From positions 1-64,000 of the forward strand of contig NZ_JAPRAQ010000024.1 of the NCBI RefSeq assembly GCF_029989365.1: a stretch of 64,000 nt of DNA, written 5' to 3'. Shown piece by piece: positions 33,886 through 43,240 of this stretch. How positions within the stretch are numbered: the first letter of the stretch is position 1; each line of letters opens with the position of its first letter. The notes under the pieces are model-generated. The model was not told where the DNA came from. It did no database searches and saw nothing but the letters and a program-made list of their open reading frames with translations. Made by a program: the position numbers and the translations under genes. This stretch comes from Bradyrhizobium sp. Arg816 (GTDB lineage: Bacteria; Pseudomonadota; Alphaproteobacteria; Rhizobiales; Xanthobacteraceae).

Positions 33886-36092
33886 TCACCTGCTCTTCGG
33901 TCTGATGGCGTCAACAGTTCCCTGTATGAAGGCCTGGAGTTTCCCGACGTCCCCTTCCGTCAACTTGCCGCTGAAGTCAGGCATGCCGTGGTCGCGGAAT
34001 GGACCGTGGAAGAGGATATGCCTCAGATTGGTAATCTCTTCGGCGCTGACGTAGCCGAGATTGATGATGTTGCCGCCACGGCCGACGCCAGGCACGCCGT
34101 GGCAGGCTATGCAGGCCGCCGCGACATAGATCTCCCCGCCTTCCCTGATATCCCTCGGATCGTACTTCACACCCTGCAGCAGACCTTCGGTCCGATACTT
34201 GACGAAGTCCGGCAGCTTCGCCGTGCCGCCGAGTGCGTATGTGTAGATCGTTCCCGGATTCTGGTACTCGGTCGCGCGGTGCGTCAGGCCGTAGGAGCCG
34301 CCCCAGCCGACCGCAATCGAGATGTATTGCCTGTCGTCGACCACGTAGGTTGCGGCGGCCGCCACCGCGCCGGAGCCGGTTGGTCTTTCCCACAGCTTGG
34401 TTCCGTTTGCCGCGTCATAAGCGACGAAGCGGCCATCCGCCGTGCCCTGGAAAACCAGATTGCCGGCGGTGGTCAGCGTCCCGCCGTTCCACGGCGACAC
34501 GTGCTCGACGCGCCAGACTTCCTTTTGATGCACCGGATCCCAGGCGAGCAGACGTCCGAATGGGGCCGACTTCGGAGGGTTGAAAACGAAACCGATATTC
34601 CCGCCCAGCAAGCCGCCGAGCTTGCCCGGCGCAGCAGCATTCTGCACGAACGACTTTTCCGGCGACAGATTGACCGGGATGTGCTGCGCTGGAAGGTAGA
34701 CGAGGCCGGTCAGCGGATTGAACGACATCGGCTGCCAATTGTGAGCCCCGTCCGGTCCCGGAATCGACTCGTATTGATCTGCGTCGCGCGCGGCCGGCAG
34801 CTCAACAGGCCGTCCGCTGGAATCGTATCCCGTCGCCCAATTCACATCGACAAAATTCTTCGCCGAGATGAACTTGCCGTTGGTGCGATCGATGACGAAG
34901 AAGAAGCCGTTTTTCGGCGCGTGCAGGATCACCTTGCGCGCCACATCGTCGATCTTGATGTCGGCCAGGATCATCGGCTGGGTTGACGTGTAGTCCCAAT
35001 TGTATCGCCGGGCGTCTCCTGATAGTGCCAGACATACCGGCCCGTGTCGGCGTTGAGCGCGACGATCGAGCCCAGATAGAGATTGTCGCCTCCCGACGGG
35101 CTGCGAAGCTTGCGATTCCAGGGGCCGCCGTTTCCGGTGCCGACATAAACCATGTTCAGATCGGGATCGAACGTGATCGAGTCCCACGGCGCACCACCGC
35201 CACCGTTGACCCAATATTTGCCTGAGGGATCCCAGGTCTTCGCCGCGGCTTCCATCGAGGCGTCTTCAAATGGCTTCGACGGATCGCCGGGCACGGTGAA
35301 CCAACGCCAGAGTTGCTTGCCCGTCTCGCTATCGTACGCCGTGACATAGCCGCGCACACCATACTCGGCACCGCTCTGACCGATCACGACCTTGCCGTTG
35401 AAGACACGCGGCGCGCCGGTGATCGTGTAGGAATGCTCATGATCGATCAGCGTGTCCGTTTCCCAGATCTTGGCCCCGGTCGCGGCATCGAGCGCGATCA
35501 GGCGCCCGTCATAGGCGGCGACGAAGACCTTGCCCTTGTAGAGCGCGAGGCCACGGCTGACGGAGTCGCAGCAGCCCCTGTAGCCCTTCGACCGGTCAAC
35601 GCCTGGATCGAACGACCAGATTTTTTTGCCGGTCCGCGCGTCAATGGCATGGACAACGTTCCAGGGTGCCGGCTGATACAGGATGCCGTCGACGACGAGC
35701 GGGGTTGCCTCGATCCCGCGCGATGATTCAAGATTGTAACTCCAGACGAGCCCGAGATCCCTGACGTTGTCAGTGTTGATCTGGTTGAGCTTGCTGAACC
35801 GCGTTTCGGCGTAGTCGAGGCCGACGGTCGGCCAATCCCTGGATGTTTTCGTATTTGCTTTGATGAAGTCGCTGTCGACTCTCGAGATATCCGCCTTGAT
35901 GCGGTCCTGCTTCGCGTCGGTCCCGGTCTGCGCCCATGCACTGGAAGGGAGGGAAAGACCCAGGAGAGCAGGAATGAGAACAAGAGCGACACTGATCTCA
36001 CGGAAGGCAATCTGAATCCCGGACCGATCGCTCGACGTTTTTTCAGGCCAATGGCACTCTGCGTTGGGGCACTCTGCGCTGGATCGTTCCAT
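33886..36092 (-). pseudogene. PQQ-dependent alcohol dehydrogenase with cytochrome c domain, frameshifted
   Basis: A type-II quinohemoprotein alcohol dehydrogenase split into two frames. The N-terminal part (from ATG 36092, signal peptide ending near SSAWAQ) has the propeller motifs NLESSRGIEATPLVVDG, the vicinal-cysteine segment GCCDSV and WHYQETPGD. At about 35000-35008 the frame shifts: the expected WDYTSTQ continues in the other frame (WDYTSTQPMILADI), then HNWQPMSFNP and a C-terminal heme c motif CIACH. Two extra bases, or one missing, would explain it. The enzyme would oxidise alcohols in the periplasm. No second mutation was noticed; it is either recently dead or a sequencing error. Confidence 0.88.
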
Positions 36093-36262
36093 GCCTCACC
36101 TTCCTCCGTGCATGTCGAGACCACGATGCGTGCGCATGCCTGCGCCCGCTTCCGTTGATATGAAGCCTCCAACCTGCCTCGACGGTGCTACCGAAGCATT
36201 TCAGTCCTGACATGCCCGATTGCAGTTGTAAGAAAGCGTCCACGACCGTCATCGGCGAAATG

Positions 36263-36447
36263 CCGTAGGCGCCGAGCGCGGTCGTCGGCGCCGCACGGAC
36301 GAGCACGATCAGCGCACGGCGGCAGTCGGCATAGCGCAGATAGGCAATGGCGCGGTTGAGATTGGTGAAGATCGCGGAGATCGCGATGATCGGCACGGGC
36401 TGGGCGCCGACCAGCGGCACCAGCACCAGCGGCATCAGGGCGCCGGT
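36263..36447 (-). pseudogene. Truncated duplicate of the TauE/SafE gene
   Basis: About 185 bases on the minus strand match the TauE/SafE gene at 42948-43135 (roughly 90 percent by eye, one 3-base deletion), encoding LVLVPLVGAQPVPIIAISAI and on to TTALGAYG. Both ends stop abruptly, so only a middle piece is present. It lies ten bases after the cyclase stop. Confidence 0.9.
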
Positions 36448-36456
36448 CGCGCGGGA

Positions 36457-39400
36457 TCAGTCCAGGGCACTTTGAACGTCGCGCGCCCGTCTGAGGTCAG
36501 CCGTTTCGGCTCCTTCGTCGAACCAACGGAGGATTGGTTCTAACAGAGCGCGCGCCTCGTCAGGCCTTCCCTGCGTCCGCCAGAGCTCTGCGAGGCTTGT
36601 GACGGCGCGTAGTTCCAAGGATCTGGCGCTTTGACCACGCGCCACCTCGATAGATTTCTTGAGATGAAGTTCAGCCTCTCTTGTCCTCGATGGGTCGCAT
36701 ACGAGAAGAAGCTGCGCGTTCTGCCGATGCAACTCTGATTCCCATGACCTGCCTGTCATGTCACCCATATCGGCCAGGGTTCCTTCGACAATCGATAGCG
36801 CGCTTTGGATGTCGCCCGCCTTGGCGTGCAGGTCCGCCAGCCAGCTGGTCATCATCGGAAGCATGAAGCCGACACCCTTCCGTCGCGCTTCGCCGAGTCC
36901 CAATGCCATGTCTTCCTGGGCCTCTCCGAGCCGGCCTAGTTCGCCGGCTGCTCGGCCTCGAGAAATTCTCGACAAGATTGCGTATAGCGAAAACCGCTGC
37001 TCCTGCGACATTTGAAAGCTTTTCTCGGCGCTTTCGAAGGCGCGGCCGGCCTCGCCGCGCAGCAGGTGCACGACAGACGTCATGTAATGCGCGAACGCTA
37101 CGGTGTAGGGGTGGTCGAGGTTTTGCCCCAAAGCAAGCGCTTCCGAAACGCGGGAAAGGGCTTGATCCGGATAGCCCAGAAACCACGAGTCCCAGGACAG
37201 CAGCAGAAGTGAAGCCGCTTGGGGTTCCACCATGTAAAGATTGGATAGGGGCTGTTTTCCTTTGCCAACCGAGAGCTTGATCGATTCCTTGAAATGGTCC
37301 GCTGACGATTGGAAGCTTCCCATCGTCAATAACGTACTGCCCATCACTCTATGAGCCACCATCAGCGGCACGGGTTGGGACAATGCCCGGGACCGTGACA
37401 GGAACTCGCCGGCCAGGCGGAGCGCATCGTCATTCTTTCCACCCATCCAGAGGTGCCCCCACAACCCAAACAGGGCCTGGAAATACTCAGGGATATCGCC
37501 CAGCTGCAGGCATAAGGCATGAGCTCGCGAAAACGCTTCGCGGGTTTCCGCGGAGGCATACCCCTGAACGGCGATAAGCGGTATTCCCAACGCCAATTGG
37601 ATGTCGATCTCCTGTTTGATCCGCTCAGGCGTTTCCGGCAAGGCGTCCAGAAGCTGAAGGGCCTTTCGAAAGCTGGCAATCGCTTCGACGTTGGCGGAAT
37701 GCGCGAGCGAGCGCTGCCCGGACTCGAACCAGCAACGAATGGCCGATTGGTGATTGCCTGCCTCTTGATGGTGATAGGCCAGGACCTGGGGTTGATTTTC
37801 GGCGAGCTCCGAAAAATCATGCTGCAAGACTGCCGCGATGTCCGCGTGTATCTGCTGCCTCTTGCTCCGAAGCAAGGAGTCATAGATCGCGTCGCACAAC
37901 AGCGCATGCTTGAAGGCGAAACGAAGGGAAGGCGAAATGCCGACTCGATAGATGATGTCCGCCTGTTCGAGCAACGAGAGGGCCGACAGCATGTCGTCAT
38001 CGCCCATTCGTGATGCGGCCGACAAGAGATCATAGGAGAACTCGCGCCCAATCACGGCCGCAATCTGTACAAGTCTGCGGCTCGGCGCAACGCGGTCCAG
38101 CCGCTCCATCAATGCATCACTCAGCGTGTCCGGAACCCTGAGTGACGCCAGCTGTGGTGCGCGCTCGAAACCGCCTCGGGTTCGTGAGGGCGCGCTCATC
38201 ATGCTGCTCGTCAGTTCTTCGACGAAAAGTGGCACGCCGTCGGCCTTTGCAATAATTCGGTCGAGCACCGGTTCGGGTATGCTTCCTCCCTTCAAGATGT
38301 CCCGGATCATCGCCTTGACTTCGGTGAGCGACAATCGCGTGAGCGAGTGCATGGTGGCGTTCGCACGCGTTATCCAATTGGGACGAAACTCGGGTCGGCA
38401 CGACACGATCAGCAGGACGCGGGCGTGATCGATGCCGCTAATGATCGATTCAATCAGCTCAAGTGACGATGGATCCAGCCAGTGCGCATCCTCGAGGATG
38501 CAGAGCGTGGGGCGCTGGACAGAAAACGCCAGGATGATGTCGACAAGCGTGCTTATCGTCCTGTTCTTTATTTGCTGCGGCGTTAGACCGGATAGTTCCA
38601 GGTTATTCTCCAAAGGGATTGATAACAGCTTGGCAATGAGCAAGACCGGCTCTTTGGAGTGATTGATTGATCGCGGAAGGTAATTTGTAAGTTTGACAAG
38701 CTTGTCTGTCTCGGCGCCGCGAGCTGTTAATTGGGCCGCTTGTTCGATCTGACTGATCACCGGATAGAATGCGCTTTGACTATGGTAGGGCGAGGACTGA
38801 TGGTGCAACAGAACGTGTGGCTCCTGCTGAACATGCGATATCAATTCGTGGAGGAGCCTTGATTTGCCGACCCCGGGAATACCCGAGAGCAATATGACCT
38901 GGCCCTCGCCTTCTTTGACCTTCCGCCATCTATCGAGCAGCAAGCTCAGTTCGGTTGAACGTCCAATGAGCGGGGTAAGAGAGCCCGTATGCGCAGCGTC
39001 GAAGCGGCTGGCGGAATGTTTGGCGGAGAGCACGCGATACACGTGAAGCGGCTCACTCAGGCCCTTGATTTCATAGAGCCCGACGTCCTGAAAATCAAAC
39101 GCTGCCCATACCAGACGCTTCGTCGATTCCGAGATGAGCACCGTATTGGGAGCGGCAAGGGTCTGTAGACGTGCGGCGATATTGGGCGTCTCCCCCACTG
39201 CGTCCATCGACCACGTACCACTATCTCCAATCTCACCGACAATGACCGGGCCTGAGCAAACACCCACGCGACAATTCAGGGCGACCGGCCCTGAAATCTT
39301 CGTAATTCCGAACGCAATTTCCAGACTGGCGTGAACAGCGCGAACGGCGTCATCCTCGTGTGCGTAAGGCCAGCCGAAAAATGCCATCACGCCATCGCCG

Positions 39401-39852
39401 AAATAGCGGGCGACCTCGCCGCCATAGCGTGCGATTGCGGCGCTGCACTGTACCCGATACACGTCAATGAGCTTTTGGAGATCCTCTGGATCCAACTTCT
39501 CCGATAGCTGCGTAGAGCCTACCAGGTCACAGAACATCACCGTGATCTGGCGAAACTCGGCTTCGCGATGTTTGTCAGGAGGATGTTTGTCAGAAGAGGG
39601 TGACACCACGGCGGCGCTTGCAACCGCCGTCGGCGTGCCGGCGGGCTGGCGCGCGGCTGTCAATGCCTTGATGGCCGTCAGCAGCTTCTTGCGGTGACCT
39701 AGAGACGATACTCCCAGCTTTTCGAGATCATCCTCCGTCAAATCCGGCAGGACCGAGAAGTCGATGTGGTTTTCAGCGAAGGTTTTGGCGTAATGGCCTA
39801 GACCGTGGCTCCCCAGCCACTCAGCCAAGTCGGTGATCGTTGTCCTCGTCAT
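36457..39852 (-). CDS. SAM domain / class III adenylate cyclase / AAA-type ATPase / TPR protein
   Basis: An 1131-residue multidomain regulator. Residues 7-65 form a SAM domain (WLGSHGLGHYAKTFAENHID). A class III nucleotide cyclase follows, with metal Asp109 in FCDLVGST and Asp153 in FGDGV. A P-loop ATPase has GIPGVGKS at 324-331, and the region beyond about 700 is built of helical TPR-like repeats. Proteins of this plan are common in rhizobia and resemble large ATPase-TPR regulators; the signal and partner are unknown. GC content is lower than in core genes. Eleven-base tandem repeats lie upstream (39990-40033). It is downstream, on the same strand, of the di-iron protein gene. Confidence 0.9.
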   Translation of the reverse strand: MTRTTITDLAEWLGSHGLGHYAKTFAENHIDFSVLPDLTEDDLEKLGVSSLGHRKKLLTAIKALTAARQPAGTPTAVASAAVVSPSSDKHPPDKHREAEFRQITVMFCDLVGSTQLSEKLDPEDLQKLIDVYRVQCSAAIARYGGEVARYFGDGVMAFFGWPYAHEDDAVRAVHASLEIAFGITKISGPVALNCRVGVCSGPVIVGEIGDSGTWSMDAVGETPNIAARLQTLAAPNTVLISESTKRLVWAAFDFQDVGLYEIKGLSEPLHVYRVLSAKHSASRFDAAHTGSLTPLIGRSTELSLLLDRWRKVKEGEGQVILLSGIPGVGKSRLLHELISHVQQEPHVLLHHQSSPYHSQSAFYPVISQIEQAAQLTARGAETDKLVKLTNYLPRSINHSKEPVLLIAKLLSIPLENNLELSGLTPQQIKNRTISTLVDIILAFSVQRPTLCILEDAHWLDPSSLELIESIISGIDHARVLLIVSCRPEFRPNWITRANATMHSLTRLSLTEVKAMIRDILKGGSIPEPVLDRIIAKADGVPLFVEELTSSMMSAPSRTRGGFERAPQLASLRVPDTLSDALMERLDRVAPSRRLVQIAAVIGREFSYDLLSAASRMGDDDMLSALSLLEQADIIYRVGISPSLRFAFKHALLCDAIYDSLLRSKRQQIHADIAAVLQHDFSELAENQPQVLAYHHQEAGNHQSAIRCWFESGQRSLAHSANVEAIASFRKALQLLDALPETPERIKQEIDIQLALGIPLIAVQGYASAETREAFSRAHALCLQLGDIPEYFQALFGLWGHLWMGGKNDDALRLAGEFLSRSRALSQPVPLMVAHRVMGSTLLTMGSFQSSADHFKESIKLSVGKGKQPLSNLYMVEPQAASLLLLSWDSWFLGYPDQALSRVSEALALGQNLDHPYTVAFAHYMTSVVHLLRGEAGRAFESAEKSFQMSQEQRFSLYAILSRISRGRAAGELGRLGEAQEDMALGLGEARRKGVGFMLPMMTSWLADLHAKAGDIQSALSIVEGTLADMGDMTGRSWESELHRQNAQLLLVCDPSRTREAELHLKKSIEVARGQSARSLELRAVTSLAELWRTQGRPDEARALLEPILRWFDEGAETADLRRARDVQSALD

Positions 39853-40244
39853 TGCAGAGGTCCTCGCCTACTGCCGTGGTCCATCAGGGAGCTGAGCCTC
39901 GGACCTCCATGCGCGGCCTTCGTCACCTGAACATAGGAAACCTTCTCCGGCGGACGACATCATTTTCCGCACGCGACACTAAATGAGCGAGCGTTATATC
40001 AGCGTTAAACGAGCGTTAGATGAGCGCTCATTCAACTCCGAAATTTTCCCTATTCGGTGTCGAGGCGCAACCGCAGCTCGGCGCGAGGACGCCATACGCC
40101 GGTGCCATACCCCGCTACCCGCGGCGCAGTCGCGCGCCCTGATGGCTTGAAGCGCAATCGTCCTGTCACCCTATCGGGGACCGGGCCTCCATTCTCGTCC
40201 GTCTCGCCAAGCCGGACCGGCGATGGACGATCGCGCTGTTCCGC
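39853..40244. other. Gene-free stretch of 392 bases upstream of the cyclase
   Basis: It holds the 11-base tandem repeats listed separately, and otherwise nothing recognised. Open frames on the plus strand here look like chance. Confidence 0.4.
39990..40033. promoter_or_regulatory. Phased 11-base direct repeats
   Basis: AGCGTTATATC, AGCGTTAAACG and AGCGTTAGATG follow each other at 39990, 40001 and 40012, with a degenerate fourth copy AGCGCTCATTC at 40023. The period is close to one helical turn. The block starts about 138 bases before the cyclase start on the minus strand, so it could be a cooperative binding site. Confidence 0.6.
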
Positions 40245-41150
40245 TCACGCTGCGGGCCGTCGAGCACCCCGCTTTTCACCCTTCAAGGGATGTGAGCGGC
40301 GACAACAGGGGAGCGCCTCTCCAAGCGCCTGCTCAAGCTCTTCGAGCATCTCCGCATCGGATTTGAGAAGCTCGTGATTATATCCCTTCGCCAGAATCAC
40401 TGCCGATTCATACGTCTCCTGAACCACCCTGATACGATCATTCGCGGGAAGGGAGGCTACGAATTTGATGGTTTCTTCGACGTGATTGGCCTCGCTTCCG
40501 AGGGAGCTGTGACTTCTGAGGAAGCGGGTCGCATCAGTGTCACCCGGACAGATCGCCTGCACCTTCTCTATATCGCTCTGCTGCTTCAGCGCCGCGATGC
40601 GCTCCAGGCAGTACGAATAGCCGATGCAGCCGATTGGATAGTCCTGGACGCAAAGTTCGTCGAAGCGCTTGCAGAGCGGCTTGATGCCCTCTGGAATGAA
40701 GTTGGCGACGAGGCGCTCGCCGGGCGCACCCAGCGCACGCAGGTCCTTCAGCGCGAGCCGGTCGTGACCGGTTTCCTCGCGTGCACGCTCTTCCAAATAG
40801 TCTGCAACCTCGGGCCTCCCCAGCTCGTTGAAGCGCCGGGCGGCGCGCCGGAGGTTTCGAGGCGTATCGACTGAGGTGTGATACGCGCCCACCAATGCCA
40901 CGATATAGCCGACGAGCGTCGGCTCAGGGCGCGCGAGGTTCTTTTCGATTCTGGTAAATCCGAGATTGATCGCGCCGTCGAGCAGCCCGATCGTGCTGCC
41001 CGCTGAGCCCACACCTGTCATCGGTGCAGAGAAGGGATCCATGTTTTCCACCGTACCGCCAGGGGCATGAAACCAAACCTCTCCCGACTCGCGAGCGATG
41101 ATCGAAGTATCGCACGCGACGTTGACCCACTCCGTGACCTGCAGTGTCAT
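40245..41150 (-). CDS. Heme-oxygenase-like di-iron (HDO/TenA-type) protein
   Basis: A 301-residue, all-helical protein. Two ExxH motifs (ETGH in EERAREETGHDRL and EANH in LGSEANHVEE) plus a helix His in GAYHTSVDT and Glu in YCLERIAAL fit a carboxylate-bridged di-iron site of the heme-oxygenase-like oxidase superfamily. Members catalyse varied oxygen-dependent chemistry (for example in natural-product or p-aminobenzoate formation); the substrate here is unknown. It follows a Tat-exported unknown protein gene on the same strand with about 110 bases between. The start ATG 41150 gives MTLQVTEW. Confidence 0.65.
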   Translation of the reverse strand: MTLQVTEWVNVACDTSIIARESGEVWFHAPGGTVENMDPFSAPMTGVGSAGSTIGLLDGAINLGFTRIEKNLARPEPTLVGYIVALVGAYHTSVDTPRNLRRAARRFNELGRPEVADYLEERAREETGHDRLALKDLRALGAPGERLVANFIPEGIKPLCKRFDELCVQDYPIGCIGYSYCLERIAALKQQSDIEKVQAICPGDTDATRFLRSHSSLGSEANHVEETIKFVASLPANDRIRVVQETYESAVILAKGYNHELLKSDAEMLEELEQALGEALPCCRRSHPLKGEKRGARRPAA

Positions 41151-41259
41151 TCGAACCTCCACTTTCGCGTGAACGCCCGTTTGTTTTCACTGGGATGCGA
41201 CAAAAATTCGCGCCCCAGCCAGAGACACTCTGTCGCATCCGAGACGGATTGCGATACCG

Positions 41260-41787
41260 CTAGATTCCGTTCGGCGTGATGGCCATCAGCAACTTGGCCG
41301 TCTCGAGCAGAGGCTGCCCAAGAGTCGGACGTGTGGGTCTCGGCAGCACCAGAACGACCCCGACGGTTCTTTCGAGCCCTGCGTCTGCCAAACTGAACCC
41401 AGCATCGAACTCGTCTTCCGTGATGACGATGGGTTTCTCCAAATAGATGCCCCGAGCCGCAAGGGCTGCTTTTGCTGCAGTCGAGCGCGCCAGGTACTGC
41501 GCCATGGATATCGTACCCGTACTGGGTGTGATCAGGGGATTGTTGGCGGGACCTGTCCATATATCGACGATCCACTGTGCGAGGACGTCACTTTGGTACG
41601 AGAAATCAGCTACCTTATCTTCCAAATCGTCCTTCGCAGTGCCCATCTCGTCCGCGAAAATTCCGCGTTTTTGCTTCTTATTTGGTCCTGCCGCGTGCGC
41701 CGCTACGGGAAGCATTGCGCCGCCGGCGGCTCCTGCAAGGAACCAACGCCGATTGAAATTCGGTTGTGGCTTGATGTGCGAGGCCAT
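41260..41787 (-). CDS. Tat-exported protein of unknown function
   Basis: A 175-residue protein with a twin-arginine signal (NFNRRWFLAGAAGGAML, cleavage after AHA near residue 35). The mature part is charged at first (AGPNKKQKRGIFADEMG), then helical (KVADFSYQSDVLAQWIVDIW), and ends in PRPTRPTLGQPLLETAKLLM. No known family or metal motif is evident. The start ATG 41787 gives the shorter normal signal. It lies upstream of the di-iron gene, suggesting a shared task, possibly supplying or using a product in the periplasm. Confidence 0.65.
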   Translation of the reverse strand: MASHIKPQPNFNRRWFLAGAAGGAMLPVAAHAAGPNKKQKRGIFADEMGTAKDDLEDKVADFSYQSDVLAQWIVDIWTGPANNPLITPSTGTISMAQYLARSTAAKAALAARGIYLEKPIVITEDEFDAGFSLADAGLERTVGVVLVLPRPTRPTLGQPLLETAKLLMAITPNGI

Positions 41788-42469
41788 AATCAATCCCTCC
41801 CTGCTGAAATCAGTTCGGTGTCTTACTGCCGCACTCGTACTCTAGTTGTAAGTTTTCTTCCTGACAAGGCTGCTGCTCCACTGCCCAATTCAACCCGCAC
41901 AGACGATGGTTTATTTGAGCGAACAATTGTGAGTACGTCCTATCGACTTTGCCGCATCAAAGCCTCCATGCCGACGCTCACGGCGCGCCGCTGTTTCGAG
42001 GCATGATGAAGATCACGCGCATTGCCGCATGCTGCCAGTGGCAAGCTCCTACGAGTACACGTAAGGCGATTGAAGATTATACCGCCTCTGGTCTGGATGG
42101 TTTGCATCATTGCGACTGCGGCACAGCATCAACATCCCTGGGTCACACGGTCGGTACTGAGGACTTCTGCGGCTATTCGCGTCAGTCATGATGTAGCGAG
42201 CATGCCGGCACATGATCCGCAGGCTTGTTGCGACCAATTCGACGCCAAGTGTGATTGGGCCATTGTCCTGCATTTGCAAATGTCAGCACCGTTGACCTGC
42301 CTTGGAAAAGGCACCACATCCGCGCCGCAGGTGAGAGAGAGCTACGGGGTCATAAGCCGCCGATGACGGCTAAGCCGGGCGACTTCCGGTTTGTGCTCGG
42401 AAGCCGACGTCCATGAGCACGAGGTTCGATTCACGGTCTAGCCGCGAACGCCAATTGGACCGGAGCCAT
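41788..42469. other. Gene-free stretch of 682 bases
   Basis: Base composition is mixed and lower in GC than neighbours. Open frames on both strands (for example 42022-42366) lack ribosome-binding sites and any family feature, so I see no gene. It is the right end of the accessory segment next to the intact TauE/SafE gene. Confidence 0.4.
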
Positions 42470-43240
42470 CTATGCGATCAGCGACCTTGCCGCCGCCGAG
42501 ATCATCACCAGCCCGCCGGTGATGACAGCGACATCGAGGATCGCCGTGTGGATGTGCACCGGCATCCGCTCGACGAAGGCTTTTGCCAGAAACGCGCCGG
42601 GGATGGCGATCGCGCCGATCAGCAGCGCGAAGGCGAGCACTTGCGCATTGACGGCGCCGGCAAGGCCGAACACCGAGATCTTGATGAGACCGGTGCCGAG
42701 CGAGATCATCGCATCGGTCGCGATCACGGCGGCGCCTTCGAGGCCCGCGGCCATCAGCGGCGAGAGCAGGATCACGCCGGAGCCCGAGGTGCCGCCGACC
42801 AGCACGCCATAGCCGACCGAGCCGGCGGCAAGGCCGGTGTCGCCGATCCTGACCTGGCGGCGGCGGAGCACGCGGCGCAGCGGCACGCTCAGGATCAGCA
42901 TGGAGCCGATCACGAGTGCTGCGCCCGCATTGGTCAGCCGCGTGTAGCCGTAGGCGCCGAGCGCGGTCGTCAGCGCCGCACAGGCCAGCACGATCAGCGC
43001 GCGGCGGCGATCGGCATAGCGCAGATAGGCGAGCGCGCGGCTCGAATTGGTGAAGATCGCGGAGATCGCGATGATCGGCACCACGGGCTCGGCGCCGACC
43101 AGCGGCACCAGCACGAGCGGCATCAGGGCGCCGGTGCCGTAGCCGGCGAGACCACCGATGATCGAAGCAAACAACGCCATCAACGCGACCAGCAGGAGCT
43201 GAAGGACCGAGATGTCGGCGAAGCCTGAGACGATGTTCAA
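42470..43240 (-). CDS. TauE/SafE family membrane exporter
   Basis: A 256-residue membrane protein with about eight hydrophobic segments. GLAGYGTGALMPLVLVPLVG near the N-terminus and LAAGSVGYGVLVGGTSGSGV mid-protein form the paired TauE signature. The family exports sulfonates or sulfite-related anions, though specificity is loose. The start is TTG 43240, whose TGA overlap (TTGA) with the CCA-adding gene suggests translational coupling. It is the last gene of a five-gene operon. A broken copy of its middle lies 6.5 kb away at 36263-36447. Confidence 0.9.
   Translation of the reverse strand: MNIVSGFADISVLQLLLVALMALFASIIGGLAGYGTGALMPLVLVPLVGAEPVVPIIAISAIFTNSSRALAYLRYADRRRALIVLACAALTTALGAYGYTRLTNAGAALVIGSMLILSVPLRRVLRRRQVRIGDTGLAAGSVGYGVLVGGTSGSGVILLSPLMAAGLEGAAVIATDAMISLGTGLIKISVFGLAGAVNAQVLAFALLIGAIAIPGAFLAKAFVERMPVHIHTAILDVAVITGGLVMISAAARSLIA

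Noticed and set aside
36043..36435. 130-codon minus-strand frame as an independent gene
   Set aside because: It joins the middle piece of TauE/SafE to unrelated sequence that overlaps the start of the PQQ dehydrogenase; better explained as a gene fragment.
37715..37745. tRNA T-loop-like GGTTCGAGTCC on the minus strand
   Set aside because: It lies inside the cyclase coding sequence (encoding WFESGQ) and has no acceptor, D or anticodon arms.
36457..39852. Cyclase-ATPase protein as a CBASS-type defence component
   Set aside because: It is a class III adenylate cyclase fused to ATPase and TPR domains, not a CD-NTase, and no effector or ancillary CBASS gene is next to it.
42022..42366. 114-codon plus-strand open frame in the gap before TauE/SafE
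   Set aside because: No ribosome-binding site, no recognisable pattern, and two other frames are similarly open.
42423..42445. GGTTCGATTC, a tRNA-like box
   Set aside because: The flanking five bases do not pair as a T-stem and no cloverleaf can be built.
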